Virus record (IMG/VR): IMGVR_UViG_3300009430_000005
Coordinates: 1-31,034 of that record
Length of the DNA stretch: 31,034 bases
Direction: 5' to 3' (one strand)
DNA from: a virus
A model generated the notes under the pieces. The model was not told where the DNA came from, did no database searches, and saw only the letters and a program-made list of their open reading frames with translations. Position numbers and translations under genes: made by a program. This document shows positions 1 through 9,147 of this stretch, piece by piece. Numbering within the stretch: the first letter of the stretch is position 1; each line of letters opens with the position of its first letter.

Positions 1-124
1 ATATTTTATTTTCAAAATCTTTAATGATGTCAATTTCGGTAGATGTATTAACACCTACCGAACTACTTCTTCCACCTCCTTTTGATAATTCTGCTTTAAC
101 TTTTCTTGTTACAATTTGTGTCAT
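1..124 (-). CDS. Tail-associated protein, N-terminal part only
   Basis: The first 41 codons of a gene running off the left edge are visible. Its ATG (122-124) overlaps the TGA of the preceding tail gene as ATGA, so the two are probably translationally coupled. The visible part is basic at the N terminus, then Gly/Ser rich (SKGGGRSSSVGV), with no recognisable domain. Its place directly after the tape measure and tail-tip genes suggests another tail-tip, baseplate-like or fibre component. That is an inference from gene order only; the function cannot be read from the fragment. Confidence 0.7.
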   Translation of the reverse strand, partial: MTQIVTRKVKAELSKGGGRSSSVGVNTSTEIDIIKDFENKI

Positions 125-2154
125 AATTCTGTCATTACACAGGTAAACGTCTCATTTACATAATCAATTTCGCCTCCCGTTACTATGAATTTTCTGTTAT
201 ACATAAAATTATCAGATAGCCTAGTTATAGGAGTTATATCTGATGAATCTTTTATTACCTGCGTAAGCTTGATTTTGGTACCACCGTACCTTTTGATTAT
301 CCTTCTAATTAAAGCTTCTTCCAACCTTACATTCTTTCCTTCAATTGCGGAGAAAACATTATCTGTAACATAAGTATTGTCAAGTATGAGTTTACTCCAG
401 CATTCTCCATCCTCGTTATGTGTGTGCATTTTAAGCTCGATCTCATCGCATTCGTTAATGTACTTGTCATTAACGACATTCTCGTATATTCTATCGCCAT
501 CCTCGTAATCGTTTCGCCGTGGTGCGTATGATACTTTTAAATCCTTAATGATTAAGCCATACGGTATATTTTGCATGCTTATTCTGGAATAGTCAGGTGG
601 GTATAGATCGATTGTAAGCTTTCCTGTCATATCCTTTATGGGTATTATATTGCCTAAAATATCAAATTCGTCATTAAGTGTTCTTTCATTTTTAAAGGGC
701 ATATACTCCGCATTGATATCTGATAAGTCATAAGATAATAATGTTCTTGCCTCACTATCTACCCACTTATTTCCATCCCACCACTTATCACCTATTCTCA
801 CACTTAATTCAAGTGCATTAAGTATTCCTGCCTCCATTGATAACCAAGGAGCCTTATCACCAATTGGAGATATATTTTTATCTGAGAGAGGCTTAATTGA
901 TCCCGAAATACCTATTACCGCATTGCTATACACTAACGGATCTATCTCTATATGATATATTGGATAATCAGGCGTTAATACCCATGTCACGACATTTTGC
1001 TGTAGAGAGCTTCTTAATCTTATGTGTATACCCTCAGTGTATGAGTATCTGTCAATGTCGGGTTCGTACAACCCATTCTCTAGTTTTAGGCCATAGTTAC
1101 AGAATTCTATTGGCATCGCACCGAATAATCCTAATACCTCAGATTTGTCTTTGTAGTCCAACAAATTTATTTTTTCTGTTGTATTGAATGGGAAGCTGTG
1201 AATGTAAGCTATGCATCTATCATTCCGATGCAGATAGTTAACCCTCGATGATTTGTCATACTTGTCATCATGATACAAGTTAGAGTACAATTGCGTAGTC
1301 TTGTCTTTGTCATTGAATGCATCTTTAACTTGATAGTTAACAGCTTTAACTATCGCTTTATTGTATCCGGGTATAATATCTAATGTATGGTTGCTCCCTC
1401 TGTATCCTATATCAGAGATCTTAATAATGTTAGGATACTCCACAACTACGCTATCTGTCATATCAGAGTTATATACTGCATAACTCAACTCTGTATCAAC
1501 ATCAACAAAATATATACTTCCACCATATTCCACGCACGTTAATCCATATATCTTGCATATCTCCTCTATTATCTCCTTATATGTCATCTTATCACCATTT
1601 TCACCAACGAAATTGTTGTTTGATATCTGTACATCTAACATTATATTGCGCTCAGCGTTATAGTACGTCAATGGTATATATACCTTATTATATATGCTAT
1701 TAGATTCATTAATGGCTGTTTTGATAAGATCTTTCATCGAAACAAACGCACTATTGACCTTTTCATATGAGATATAGGCAAGCGTAGACAATCCGCTCAA
1801 GCATTCAATTTCAAGTTCAAAAATACTGCTAGAATAGTCTTGAGTGTATAACTCAGGCTTAATAAAGCCACACCATCTAACTGTGCCGTTTTTCTTAAAT
1901 GTCACCCTATATTCTTGATAACTAGTTGCAAAAAGGCTCTGTAAGCTGTCACCTCCTACAACTCTAATTGTAGCATCAGAAAAACGTATAGGAGTATACA
2001 TAAACTCTTCGTCGTCTATTTTAACAACGAAGGGGTTGCTTCCTGCTGTAAGCTCAGTAGTTGTCCCAACATAATCTTCTTTTTCAATTTCTACTACACA
2101 TGGAATATTGCTAATATCCGCAAATGGAACTGTATATATCAATCCGTAACTCAT
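121..2154 (-). CDS. Putative tail-tip (hub-like) structural protein
   Basis: A 677-residue protein directly downstream of the tape measure gene, where siphophages encode distal-tail and hub proteins. It has no signal peptide or membrane segment. The first 130 residues are beta-rich (GSNPFVVKIDDEEF, WCGFIKPELY) and resemble the distal-tail-like start of tail proteins in Bacteroides phages. The rest is rich in Tyr, Asp and Ile, as expected of a beta-structured virion protein. It overlaps the tape measure stop by 4 bp (ATGA) and the next tail gene by 4 bp. No catalytic motif is apparent. Role inferred from position and general character; it could instead be a minor tail or adsorption protein. 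Confidence 0.6.
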   Translation of the reverse strand: MSYGLIYTVPFADISNIPCVVEIEKEDYVGTTTELTAGSNPFVVKIDDEEFMYTPIRFSDATIRVVGGDSLQSLFATSYQEYRVTFKKNGTVRWCGFIKPELYTQDYSSSIFELEIECLSGLSTLAYISYEKVNSAFVSMKDLIKTAINESNSIYNKVYIPLTYYNAERNIMLDVQISNNNFVGENGDKMTYKEIIEEICKIYGLTCVEYGGSIYFVDVDTELSYAVYNSDMTDSVVVEYPNIIKISDIGYRGSNHTLDIIPGYNKAIVKAVNYQVKDAFNDKDKTTQLYSNLYHDDKYDKSSRVNYLHRNDRCIAYIHSFPFNTTEKINLLDYKDKSEVLGLFGAMPIEFCNYGLKLENGLYEPDIDRYSYTEGIHIRLRSSLQQNVVTWVLTPDYPIYHIEIDPLVYSNAVIGISGSIKPLSDKNISPIGDKAPWLSMEAGILNALELSVRIGDKWWDGNKWVDSEARTLLSYDLSDINAEYMPFKNERTLNDEFDILGNIIPIKDMTGKLTIDLYPPDYSRISMQNIPYGLIIKDLKVSYAPRRNDYEDGDRIYENVVNDKYINECDEIELKMHTHNEDGECWSKLILDNTYVTDNVFSAIEGKNVRLEEALIRRIIKRYGGTKIKLTQVIKDSSDITPITRLSDNFMYNRKFIVTGGEIDYVNETFTCVMTEL

Positions 2155-5100
2155 AATTTCTTATTGTTTATTTTCATGTAATTTTTAAGAGATAAATATA
2201 TATCTGCACCTCTAACTCTATCGAAACCGATGTTTACACCTACAGATCCTGATTTGCTTAGATTACCAGAGTCAATAGCTTCGAATAGCCTAGATTGCTG
2301 AGACATATTGAGGATCATTTCTCCTTTATTAAGTCTTGCAAGCCCTTTGTCTCCGTGTGAAGTTCCACCCATAAAAATACCTCCCGTTTGAAATTTAGGT
2401 ATAGCTGCAGCTGCTATCATCGCTTCCATAGCAGCAATTTGAGCTGCGGCCAATCCAACTCCAACAAATGGTATTGAGGCATAAGCAGCAGTGCTTTCAG
2501 CAGCCATAGTTGTTTTTGCAGCAGTCGTCATTGCTGCATTAGAGGCTATTGATGTAGCTGTCTGCGCCGCTAATGCAGTTGCAGATGCAGCGGTTTGAGT
2601 TGCAGCATTAGCAACTTTCGTTCCTGTTGTAACAGTATCAATAGCCGCTTCTACCTGCTTCGCTTTAGCTAGTTTTTCTGTTATTGCAGTAATGTTTTTA
2701 ATTAGCTCTACAACAGATAGGAAAGAGTCTACAACGGTCGTCATACTATTCCATAGTGCCATGATTTTCTCCCATCCGGATGAATCAACATTATTCATCA
2801 CATCTTTAAGGTTCTGGAACGCATTAACAACCCTGTCGGAACTACCTGCAATATCTTTAATGCCAGAATACAAACCGCTATTTAGCTCTTTTGTGAAATC
2901 TTTAACATCCTGCTTAATTTGTGCAATTTTAAGCTTGTCTTCAAGAGATGGGACATTTGCCATAGCGTTAGCTAACTCGTCAGATAATGCCTGCCCTAAT
3001 TCTTTTGCTCTTTCCTTATATGCATCAGCTAATTCTTTTGCTTTGTTAAGATTTTCATCCGCAATATCTACAGCTGTTTTTTTGTAGTCAAAAGTAGCGT
3101 CACGTGTCTTTTGCTTGATAGGTGATTGCAATATAGAAGCATTAAGTTTCATTGCTGTGATAAAGCCTAAAGCCTCATCACCTATGCCTTTAATTCCTGC
3201 TGCGCTTTTACCAGCTTCAACGGATAACTCTAGGATTTTTTTATTAAGTTCTTCTCTCGAGTAATATCCTTTTGCAAATTGTTGTTGTGCTATTGATGCA
3301 CTCTCGTTATAGTCTTTCTGTACTTTGTCTAATTCGACTAATCCTTTTGCGAGATCTTTGTTTTTAACCGCATTCTCAGCTGCTAATTTTAGGTTTTTAA
3401 AGTACTCACTTTCGAGTACTTTCTTGTCACCGGAGGCTTTTGCCTCTGAATACATATTGATATTGAGTTCGCCTAAAGCCTGATTGTATTCGTTTTGGGT
3501 TTTTAACCCTAGCTCTAAATCGGTATTGAGTTGAGATAATTTCTCAGCATATGATTCCTGCTGCTTTTGCAGTTCTGTTTTTTTCTTTGTTGCATCCCCT
3601 CCACCACCGGTTATGGGAGTTTGATTGCTAACAACTTCTTTTGCAATTCTTCCCTTTGCATCTTTTAATATGTTAGCATATTCTATGAATGAATTAAGAT
3701 CATTCCTCAGTCCATTCTCCGTAAAACCATTACCAAAAGAGACTCCGAATTTTGCGCTAAACCTAGATTCCTTAACGTTGTCACCTCTAGCTATCGCCCA
3801 TTCAGGTGCTAATTCAGCAATGGTTCTACCGTTATATGTCTTTTTCCCTAATTTAGATGTTTCAGATTGAGCCTGAGCTGCTTCCTGAGCTGCTAATTCT
3901 GCTCTCGCCGAACTTTCTAGGAGTTTTATTCTTTCAGAAATTACTTTATTTACATCCTGGTTAACAGTTAAAGAAGTACCCAGAATTCCGTTAATTTCTG
4001 ATAGTATTGTTTTCTTTGTTGAAAGAGAATTATTAATTTTATTGTATTCAGATTGCAAAGCAGATAACCTAGCAGATTCTTGCGATACATCCGGAGAATT
4101 GATCCGATCTTTGTAGTCTTTAAATATGTTATCTATTCTCTTGCTTTCTTGGTATACACTGTACATTTTTGCAACTAAAGCTCCGATAATAGCAATTATA
4201 GCGGTTGGTATAGCGGAAATTAACGCTGCCTTAACGGACGCCATAGCACGTGTGAATGCAACCTTAATTGATGCGCTTGCTCTTTGAGCCTCCCATGCCG
4301 TTCTGTCAAAAGCTATTCCAGCATCCCTAGCTGCTGCCATTGCCGACCTACGAGCGGCTACCTCTGCGGATTTTATAGCACCGATAATTTTTGTAACAAG
4401 CTTACTTGTTATTAATACCAATAACCCTGCAACTAAATATGTTACTATTGTTCGTATATTATTAGCACCATATTTCACAATTTGTGTCAAAGCATCAATT
4501 AGCTTTTTGTATTTTTCGGCAGCCCCCGATCCAGTTACAAATTCTGTAAATGTATTCTTGAGACGATTTATAGATGTTTCCAAATTATCTGTGCTGACAT
4601 TTGGTATTATTTCATTCAGAGCATCCGCAAACTTAGGAAGAACTTCGTTACTTAATAGCTTTCCATCTTTAAGTAACTTATCTAATTGAGATATTGGAAC
4701 GCCCGCAGCTTTAGCCATTGCAGCCATAGCCACCGGTAACCGCTCTCCAAGTTGCCTTCTTAATTCTTCTGAGCTAATTTTTCCCTTAGACATCATCTGT
4801 TGCACAGCCATAAACATAAGGTTAGCGTCCTCGCTACTCATACCGTACGCTGTTGCAGCACGTGAGAGCGATTCAAATATTTTCTTTTGATCATCCATCG
4901 CAACACCTGTAGCGGATGCAGATGCAGAGAATTTCGCAAAGTTAGAAGTCAGAGAATTAATTTCCAACCCGTATTTCTTTGCCAAATCAGTTAGAAACTT
5001 TTGGCTATCAGCAAATATGGCCGTACTCGCAGATACGTTTTTTAGTGCCGTTATAGCACGGCTGGTTTCCCTCGCTGTTTGTATCATTCTAGACACAAAA

Positions 5101-5252
5101 CCTTCTAAACCTAGTCCACCAGCACCCAGTGCGGCCGCAAATGTCAAGAACTGCATTTGCATGGATCTTATAGAGCTTTTAACCGTATTCGTGCCTTTCT
5201 TAAAATTGTCGGTTAACAGATTAATCGCTATCGAAAAACTTAATTTCCCCAT
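2151..5252 (-). CDS. Phage tail tape measure protein
   Basis: The longest gene of the window (1033 residues), placed between the major tail and tail-tip genes, sets tail length and acts in DNA ejection. Residues about 70-235 match the N-terminal tape-measure domain (TIGR02675 type), including MSKGKISSEELRRQLGERLP and VPISQLDKLLKDG. Two hydrophobic segments follow (about 270-285 and 345-365). Long Lys/Glu/Ala-rich helical regions come next, then an Ala/Thr-rich stretch (about 860-960) and the Gly-containing tail usual in this family. It starts 13 bp before the stop of the upstream chaperone-like gene and overlaps the tail-tip gene by 4 bp. Family call is firm; exact domain limits are approximate. 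Confidence 0.92.
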   Translation of the reverse strand: MGKLSFSIAINLLTDNFKKGTNTVKSSIRSMQMQFLTFAAALGAGGLGLEGFVSRMIQTARETSRAITALKNVSASTAIFADSQKFLTDLAKKYGLEINSLTSNFAKFSASASATGVAMDDQKKIFESLSRAATAYGMSSEDANLMFMAVQQMMSKGKISSEELRRQLGERLPVAMAAMAKAAGVPISQLDKLLKDGKLLSNEVLPKFADALNEIIPNVSTDNLETSINRLKNTFTEFVTGSGAAEKYKKLIDALTQIVKYGANNIRTIVTYLVAGLLVLITSKLVTKIIGAIKSAEVAARRSAMAAARDAGIAFDRTAWEAQRASASIKVAFTRAMASVKAALISAIPTAIIAIIGALVAKMYSVYQESKRIDNIFKDYKDRINSPDVSQESARLSALQSEYNKINNSLSTKKTILSEINGILGTSLTVNQDVNKVISERIKLLESSARAELAAQEAAQAQSETSKLGKKTYNGRTIAELAPEWAIARGDNVKESRFSAKFGVSFGNGFTENGLRNDLNSFIEYANILKDAKGRIAKEVVSNQTPITGGGGDATKKKTELQKQQESYAEKLSQLNTDLELGLKTQNEYNQALGELNINMYSEAKASGDKKVLESEYFKNLKLAAENAVKNKDLAKGLVELDKVQKDYNESASIAQQQFAKGYYSREELNKKILELSVEAGKSAAGIKGIGDEALGFITAMKLNASILQSPIKQKTRDATFDYKKTAVDIADENLNKAKELADAYKERAKELGQALSDELANAMANVPSLEDKLKIAQIKQDVKDFTKELNSGLYSGIKDIAGSSDRVVNAFQNLKDVMNNVDSSGWEKIMALWNSMTTVVDSFLSVVELIKNITAITEKLAKAKQVEAAIDTVTTGTKVANAATQTAASATALAAQTATSIASNAAMTTAAKTTMAAESTAAYASIPFVGVGLAAAQIAAMEAMIAAAAIPKFQTGGIFMGGTSHGDKGLARLNKGEMILNMSQQSRLFEAIDSGNLSKSGSVGVNIGFDRVRGADIYLSLKNYMKINNKKL

Positions 5253-5914
5253 AAATCAGATTTTTTAATTTTCATTGCTTGTTCAAAGAGCTCAATACTT
5301 TTTGTAGTATTTTCTTCATTTTCCTTACGGATTGATTCTTCTTCCCATGGGAAGGTGATTAGATCTTGTGCAGTCTTCATTTTTTTACCATCAACATGAG
5401 GCAAAATACTAAAGTAGGTCCATAGCCTTGATGCTTCCATAGATTCCTTTTTTTTATTTTCGAAGGCTTCTATAAGCATAGGCAAATCACATAATTCTAG
5501 CTCGTTATAAGCATAGTTAGCATCAATGCCGTTAATAATCAAAGTTGCTATTATATTACCTACCATTTCCGGATCGCAATCAGATTGCTTTCCTTCTTTT
5601 TGATATTGATTTAGTAATTTTGATTGCATTTCTAATTCTTTGATAATCGGTTCAGCCGTTTTCTCGTCAATCGCCATAGAAAAAACCTCTAACGTATATC
5701 TCGATGCATCAGGCGATAGGAGGTACAGCAATGCATTGACATCGTCCTTGTCGGAATAGTCTATCAAGGCGAATGATTTATTTCTCAATTGTTCCCATCG
5801 GATAATTGTTTTAATAGTTAAATGGCCAACTAATTGTTCCTTTTTGATTTTTTCTTTTGGAGAATAATACCACCACAATAGAAGAAGCATTAATAAAATT
5901 AGAATTGCAATCAT
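5240..5914 (-). CDS. Membrane-anchored protein in the tail-assembly chaperone position
   Basis: A 224-residue protein between the major tail and tape measure genes, the slot of the gpG/gpGT-type chaperones. I chose the ATG at 5914; a longer GTG reading from 5950 would start inside the terminator stem. The N terminus is one very hydrophobic segment (MIAILILLMLLLLWWYY), then Lys-rich. The middle (IRWEQLRNKSF, KDDVNALLYLL) looks like a gpG-type chaperone, and the end (SRLWTYFSILPHV, DLITFPWEEE) like the part normally added by the gpGT frameshift. So both halves may sit in one frame. A membrane segment is unusual for a chaperone. It overlaps the tape measure start by 13 bp. Chaperone role is inferred. 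Confidence 0.55.
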   Translation of the reverse strand: MIAILILLMLLLLWWYYSPKEKIKKEQLVGHLTIKTIIRWEQLRNKSFALIDYSDKDDVNALLYLLSPDASRYTLEVFSMAIDEKTAEPIIKELEMQSKLLNQYQKEGKQSDCDPEMVGNIIATLIINGIDANYAYNELELCDLPMLIEAFENKKKESMEASRLWTYFSILPHVDGKKMKTAQDLITFPWEEESIRKENEENTTKSIELFEQAMKIKKSDLWGN

Positions 5915-5932
5915 ACTTTTTTTAAATAAAAA

Positions 5933-5953
5933 AGAGCGGGCGACGCCCACCCT
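5933..5953 (-). terminator. Intrinsic terminator/attenuator after the major tail protein
   Basis: On the minus strand AGGGTGGGC and GCCCGCTCT pair as a 9-bp stem (two G-U pairs) around a 3-base loop, followed at once by a U-rich tract (plus-strand A run 5922-5933). It lies between the stop of the major tail gene (5980) and the ATG at 5914. It probably lowers expression of the downstream tail genes relative to the abundant tail-tube protein, or protects the 3' end of that mRNA. Confidence 0.8.
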
Positions 5954-5979
5954 TTTGGTTAATTTTAATTTTTAAAAAC

Positions 5980-6459
5980 TCAAGCAGTTACAGGTGCAAC
6001 CGGGGTGAGAGCTCCGACACCTTTGAATGATGCTGAACACGATACTATAGTTCCATTATCACTCTTTATTTCGAGTGACGTAATGATAACTTTTCCGGTG
6101 TAGTTTTTCTTTGTTACGTCTTTGGTGAATGTTCCCCCATAGTTGTCTTTGTCAGATGAAGTAGCATCCCCAAAAAAGAACTCTAGCGGTTCTCCAGCTA
6201 TTTGTTTATCAACCAAAGTGTCGTAACTCAACGCACCTTCCTTCCTAGTAACTAGCGATTCGCAAGAAATTGTAAATGATTTCTTGCCTGCTAACGAGGC
6301 CGACCAATCGCCCATCATTTTATTTGATGTGTCGATTTCTTCGGTGGACAAATTGAGTGTTGAACTCGTTTCAAAAGCTACCGGAAGATCTCCGATGAAT
6401 AAGTGTAGATTACCTTTTAGGATGTCTACGCTGCTGTCTAATTTTACTCCTGTTGGCAT
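5980..6459 (-). CDS. Major tail tube protein (TP901-1-like)
   Basis: A 159-residue protein that would polymerise into the tail tube. The pattern is that of the TP901-1/Phage_tail_2 major tail family: an early segment (LHLFIGDLPVAFETSSTLNL), a short motif before a Trp (NKMMGDWSASLAGKKSFTI) and a C-terminal strand (IITSLEIKSDNGTIVSCSAS). Length is normal. It follows the tail-terminator gene and is followed by a strong hairpin plus U-tract, fitting a highly expressed structural gene. The C-terminal ALTPVAPVTA tail is short and flexible, with no added immunoglobulin-like domain. Confidence 0.82.
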   Translation of the reverse strand: MPTGVKLDSSVDILKGNLHLFIGDLPVAFETSSTLNLSTEEIDTSNKMMGDWSASLAGKKSFTISCESLVTRKEGALSYDTLVDKQIAGEPLEFFFGDATSSDKDNYGGTFTKDVTKKNYTGKVIITSLEIKSDNGTIVSCSASFKGVGALTPVAPVTA

Positions 6460-6466
6460 AATTTTT

Positions 6467-6838
6467 TTACCATTTAATTAAAAATTCAATGACTTTAATA
6501 TATTTTTTATCCTTAATACCTTCTTCTGAATCAGATACTGATATATCCATATTGCTCCATTTTCCAGACAAAATCTCAACTATCAACCATGCAATTTCAT
6601 TCACAGTGTCAGAATTATCAGACACCACACCGAATGCTACATTCATGCTGTACTCATATACACCCATTTTGTTGTCTAATGACGACAGACCGTATTTCTC
6701 ATAGTACACGCAATCCCCATCGGTGTTTTCTGTTATGATTACGGGGGATATTTTATCAGACACTAGGTTTCGTATCCTATCGTCTGAGATCAATGATCTA
6801 CGCAATTGATTTGTTACTTCGTAATCTGCCAATTTCAT
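6467..6838 (-). CDS. Tail terminator / tail completion protein (DUF3168-like)
   Basis: A 123-residue protein in the tail-terminator slot, between the gp10-like gene and the major tail protein. The order of elements fits the gpU/DUF3168 group: N-terminal helix (YEVTNQLRRSL), a strand with paired Tyr (DCVYYEKYG), a strand (YEYSMNVAFGVVS) and a helix (VNEIAWLIVEIL). Such proteins cap the tail tube and join it to the head. Its ATG overlaps the stop of the gp10-like gene as ATGA. Sequence similarity in this family is low, so the call rests partly on synteny. Confidence 0.65.
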   Translation of the reverse strand: MKLADYEVTNQLRRSLISDDRIRNLVSDKISPVIITENTDGDCVYYEKYGLSSLDNKMGVYEYSMNVAFGVVSDNSDTVNEIAWLIVEILSGKWSNMDISVSDSEEGIKDKKYIKVIEFLIKW

Positions 6839-7311
6839 AACTTTTGTTTTATTTTTTCCACAAAACGATATATACCTAACAATACTTCATTATTCGCCTG
6901 CTTCATATCTTGGTCTCGAGTTTTAGTCCAGAAAAAATTACCTCTCGCGGCTCCTGAACTTCCACCAGCATATCGTTTTTTTCTATTTTTGCTTTTTTGA
7001 CGACGCATAGCTGTTCCGTCATTAACTAGGTGTGCGTGATTACCGCCTCTTTTACCTCTCGTAAATCCTGTAAGTACGCCAGGCTTATTCTTCTTAACTC
7101 TTACATACATAGATCTCTCTAGGTTTCCCGTTTTACCTAGAGGATCCTTCATGCTAATTCTCAGACGGGCTAACCCGCCTTGTTTTATTATTTCTCCACC
7201 TCTAGATAAGCCGCTTTTAATTGCTGCATCCTTATCTATGTCATTAGATAATCCAGCTGTGAGTTTGTCAAGTAAAGCCTTATTTGTAATATTTACACTT
7301 AATTCACTCAT
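6835..7311 (-). CDS. HK97 gp10-like head-tail joining protein
   Basis: A 158-residue basic protein with the hallmark layout of the HK97 gp10 family. It has an N-terminal helical part, then a segment where a Gly/Lys-rich strand leads to NHAHLVNDGT, and a basic Gly-rich loop (residues about 105-125) ending in NFFWTKTRDQ. The family forms part of the neck between connector and tail. It overlaps the upstream head-closure gene by 8 bp and the downstream tail-terminator gene by 4 bp. Confidence 0.8.
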   Translation of the reverse strand: MSELSVNITNKALLDKLTAGLSNDIDKDAAIKSGLSRGGEIIKQGGLARLRISMKDPLGKTGNLERSMYVRVKKNKPGVLTGFTRGKRGGNHAHLVNDGTAMRRQKSKNRKKRYAGGSSGAARGNFFWTKTRDQDMKQANNEVLLGIYRFVEKIKQKL

Positions 7312-7627
7312 TTATCTTTGACATTGTTATTAGATAGCTATTGTCTTGTAATTGTCTGTCAAGCAGTATAATGCTATACATCTTACCATTATATTTAATT
7401 CTGTTGTTTTCGTTAATAAGAGAATTATATCTTACTTGTATTACTACTGTGTTTGATATAAATTCCTCATTAGCATTAATACCATCGCCCATTGATGCAG
7501 AGAGCTTCCTTCTCGAACATCTTGTTTTTAAAGATGACGTATATTCCTTTTTTGAAAAACCCGAGTTTGATTTTTCCTCTCTCAACTCCAGAAATTCTAC
7601 AAATTCTCTCAATAGACCTGCTCTCAT
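7304..7627 (-). CDS. Head closure protein (SPP1 gp16-like)
   Basis: A 107-residue protein between the gp6-like connector and the gp10-like protein. It has the family pattern: an N-terminal strand (LREFVEFLELREEKSN), a middle with the motif TVVIQVRYNSLINENNRI, and a C-terminal YNGKMYSIILLDRQLQDNSY. The family is a small beta-barrel ring that closes the head and docks the tail. Overlaps both neighbours (ATGA-type with the connector gene). Confidence 0.8.
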   Translation of the reverse strand: MRAGLLREFVEFLELREEKSNSGFSKKEYTSSLKTRCSRRKLSASMGDGINANEEFISNTVVIQVRYNSLINENNRIKYNGKMYSIILLDRQLQDNSYLITMSKINE

Positions 7628-7920
7628 CTGTACTTAATATATGGTTGAAGTAAATAATCTAACGTATATGGGACAGGAACGGGATTGGCGAATGCTACAG
7701 GTTCTCTATTTGCATATAACCCTGCCGCAACTATCTTAATAGCGTGTTTGATAGATGGATTAAGTTTGTTGTCGTCAACAAGCTCTTCTAATGGCCGTTG
7801 AAGCGTTCTTTCCACGCTTGATTGAGCAACTATAATTAGATCGTTGAGATATAAGTCGTCAACATCATGATCTATTATAAGATGTGCTTTAAGTTCATCA
7901 ATAGTTATATACTGTTCCAT
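7624..7920 (-). CDS. Head-tail connector protein (gp6-like)
   Basis: A 98-residue, mostly helical protein. It begins with MEQYITIDELKAHL and continues DDLYLNDLIIVAQSSVERTL, the classic start of the Phage_gp6/QLRG connector family, and ends with a helix (IKHAIKIVAAGLYANREP). It forms the ring under the portal to which the head-closure protein binds. Its ATG lies 17 bases downstream of the hairpin that follows the major capsid gene, so it may be expressed much less than the capsid protein. Confidence 0.85.
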   Translation of the reverse strand: MEQYITIDELKAHLIIDHDVDDLYLNDLIIVAQSSVERTLQRPLEELVDDNKLNPSIKHAIKIVAAGLYANREPVAFANPVPVPYTLDYLLQPYIKYR

Positions 7921-7937
7921 ATTATTTCTTTAAATAA

Positions 7938-7958
7938 GGGCGGGCAATGCACCCGCCC
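7938..7958 (-). terminator. GC-rich hairpin after the major capsid gene
   Basis: GGGCGGG (7938-7944) and CCCGCCC (7952-7958) form a perfect 7-bp GC stem with a 7-base loop. On the minus strand it is followed by TTATTTAAAG, a weak U-tract. It sits in the 66-bp gap between capsid stop and connector start. Likely an attenuator or mRNA 3'-end stabiliser that raises capsid output over the neck proteins. Confidence 0.7.
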
Positions 7959-7986
7959 AAAACAAAAACCTATTGAAAACAATAAA

Positions 7987-9147
7987 CTATGCAGTTGCTC
8001 TTTTTAGGATTCCGAAAGCTTCCGTTCTGCAAGGGAGCATATCGAAATCAGTGTTTAACACAAAATACACAACGTTCTTTTTAGATCCTGTATAAGGATC
8101 TACAACCATGTGCATTTTACCAAATTGGCCTACTAGCTCGTAAGAGAAAATTCCAAAACCTAGAACATTTTCTCCGACATACTCAGTGATAAACACGGGG
8201 TATCCGTTAATTTTTCCATTTTCCAACACCATTAATCCGCTTCCTGCATCTTTAGGAGTAGCCTCTAATTCCGCATAGGTAGACGCTGAACACACAAACG
8301 CCGCTGTACCATCGAACTCAACACCTGTTTTCAAAACAGCTCCTTTAAGTTCCATTACGTCTTTCCATGTAATTGATGATCCTGCAGCAACAGATACAGA
8401 TGGAGTTGCATATGCTTTGACAAAACATCCGTCAGATGCAGTAGATGTTATTTTAGTCATGCTGAACATCCACTTATTTAGTAAGCGTTGTAACCCCATA
8501 ACTATTTGGGTTCTTACTATATCGATCAGAGCTGAGTTACTCTGATCGATTGCTCGGTTAGAAACAGGTATTGCAAGTGATACACGCTTAGGACTAGGTT
8601 TGATTTTTGAAATATCAATAGTTGTATCTGCTACCTGTGCGTTTTCCTCCTCGATAGTAGCTTCAATCCCCGCTACAACCGGCAAAACCCAATCTCCAAC
8701 AATACCATACTGCATTTTACATCCCACTTTGTCGAGAATTAGACCCTTCTCAAGTGGCTTGATGATGTCACCAATTGTTAGCGGTACTAATGCCTCTGCT
8801 GATGCAGAATCCTGAATAGAACTAGCGCGTGTCATAGGAATCTCAATAGCCGATCCGTTTACCATGTTTTGCATAGCCTCTGGAACGGAACGTTTATTTA
8901 CCATTGCATAAACCGCTTCCGCAAAAACGGTTTCACTACGCTCTAATGCCGTATTTTGAGGCTCATTGCTTTGCATTCTTTCGATTCTTAATTGAAGAAT
9001 CTCTTTCTCTTGAATTAAAGCATCTCTTTCTACCTTTTCCTCTTCTGTTAGTCCTCTTTTTTCAGAGGTAAGCAAGTCTGCCACTTCGGAAAATCTAGTA
9101 TTGATCTCTGCAATTCTAGATCTCATTTTTCTAATTTCTTTTCTCAT
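7987..9147 (-). CDS. Major capsid protein, HK97 fold
   Basis: A 386-residue protein with the two parts expected of an HK97-type capsid precursor. An N-terminal charged coiled coil (residues 1-65) corresponds to the delta scaffold removed by the protease. The capsid domain follows, with motifs such as PLTIGDIIKPLEKG, PKRVSLAIPVSNRAID and a C-terminal FGILKRATA. The protease gene lies immediately upstream and overlaps by 4 bp (ATGA), as usual. A strong hairpin follows the gene. Capsid self-assembly role is well established for the family; chemical cross-linking cannot be judged here. Confidence 0.93.
   Translation of the reverse strand: MRKEIRKMRSRIAEINTRFSEVADLLTSEKRGLTEEEKVERDALIQEKEILQLRIERMQSNEPQNTALERSETVFAEAVYAMVNKRSVPEAMQNMVNGSAIEIPMTRASSIQDSASAEALVPLTIGDIIKPLEKGLILDKVGCKMQYGIVGDWVLPVVAGIEATIEEENAQVADTTIDISKIKPSPKRVSLAIPVSNRAIDQSNSALIDIVRTQIVMGLQRLLNKWMFSMTKITSTASDGCFVKAYATPSVSVAAGSSITWKDVMELKGAVLKTGVEFDGTAAFVCSASTYAELEATPKDAGSGLMVLENGKINGYPVFITEYVGENVLGFGIFSYELVGQFGKMHMVVDPYTGSKKNVVYFVLNTDFDMLPCRTEAFGILKRATA

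Noticed and set aside
5240-5979. Programmed frameshift of the lambda G/GT type
   Set aside because: One continuous frame spans the whole interval and no slippery heptamer between two overlapping frames was found.
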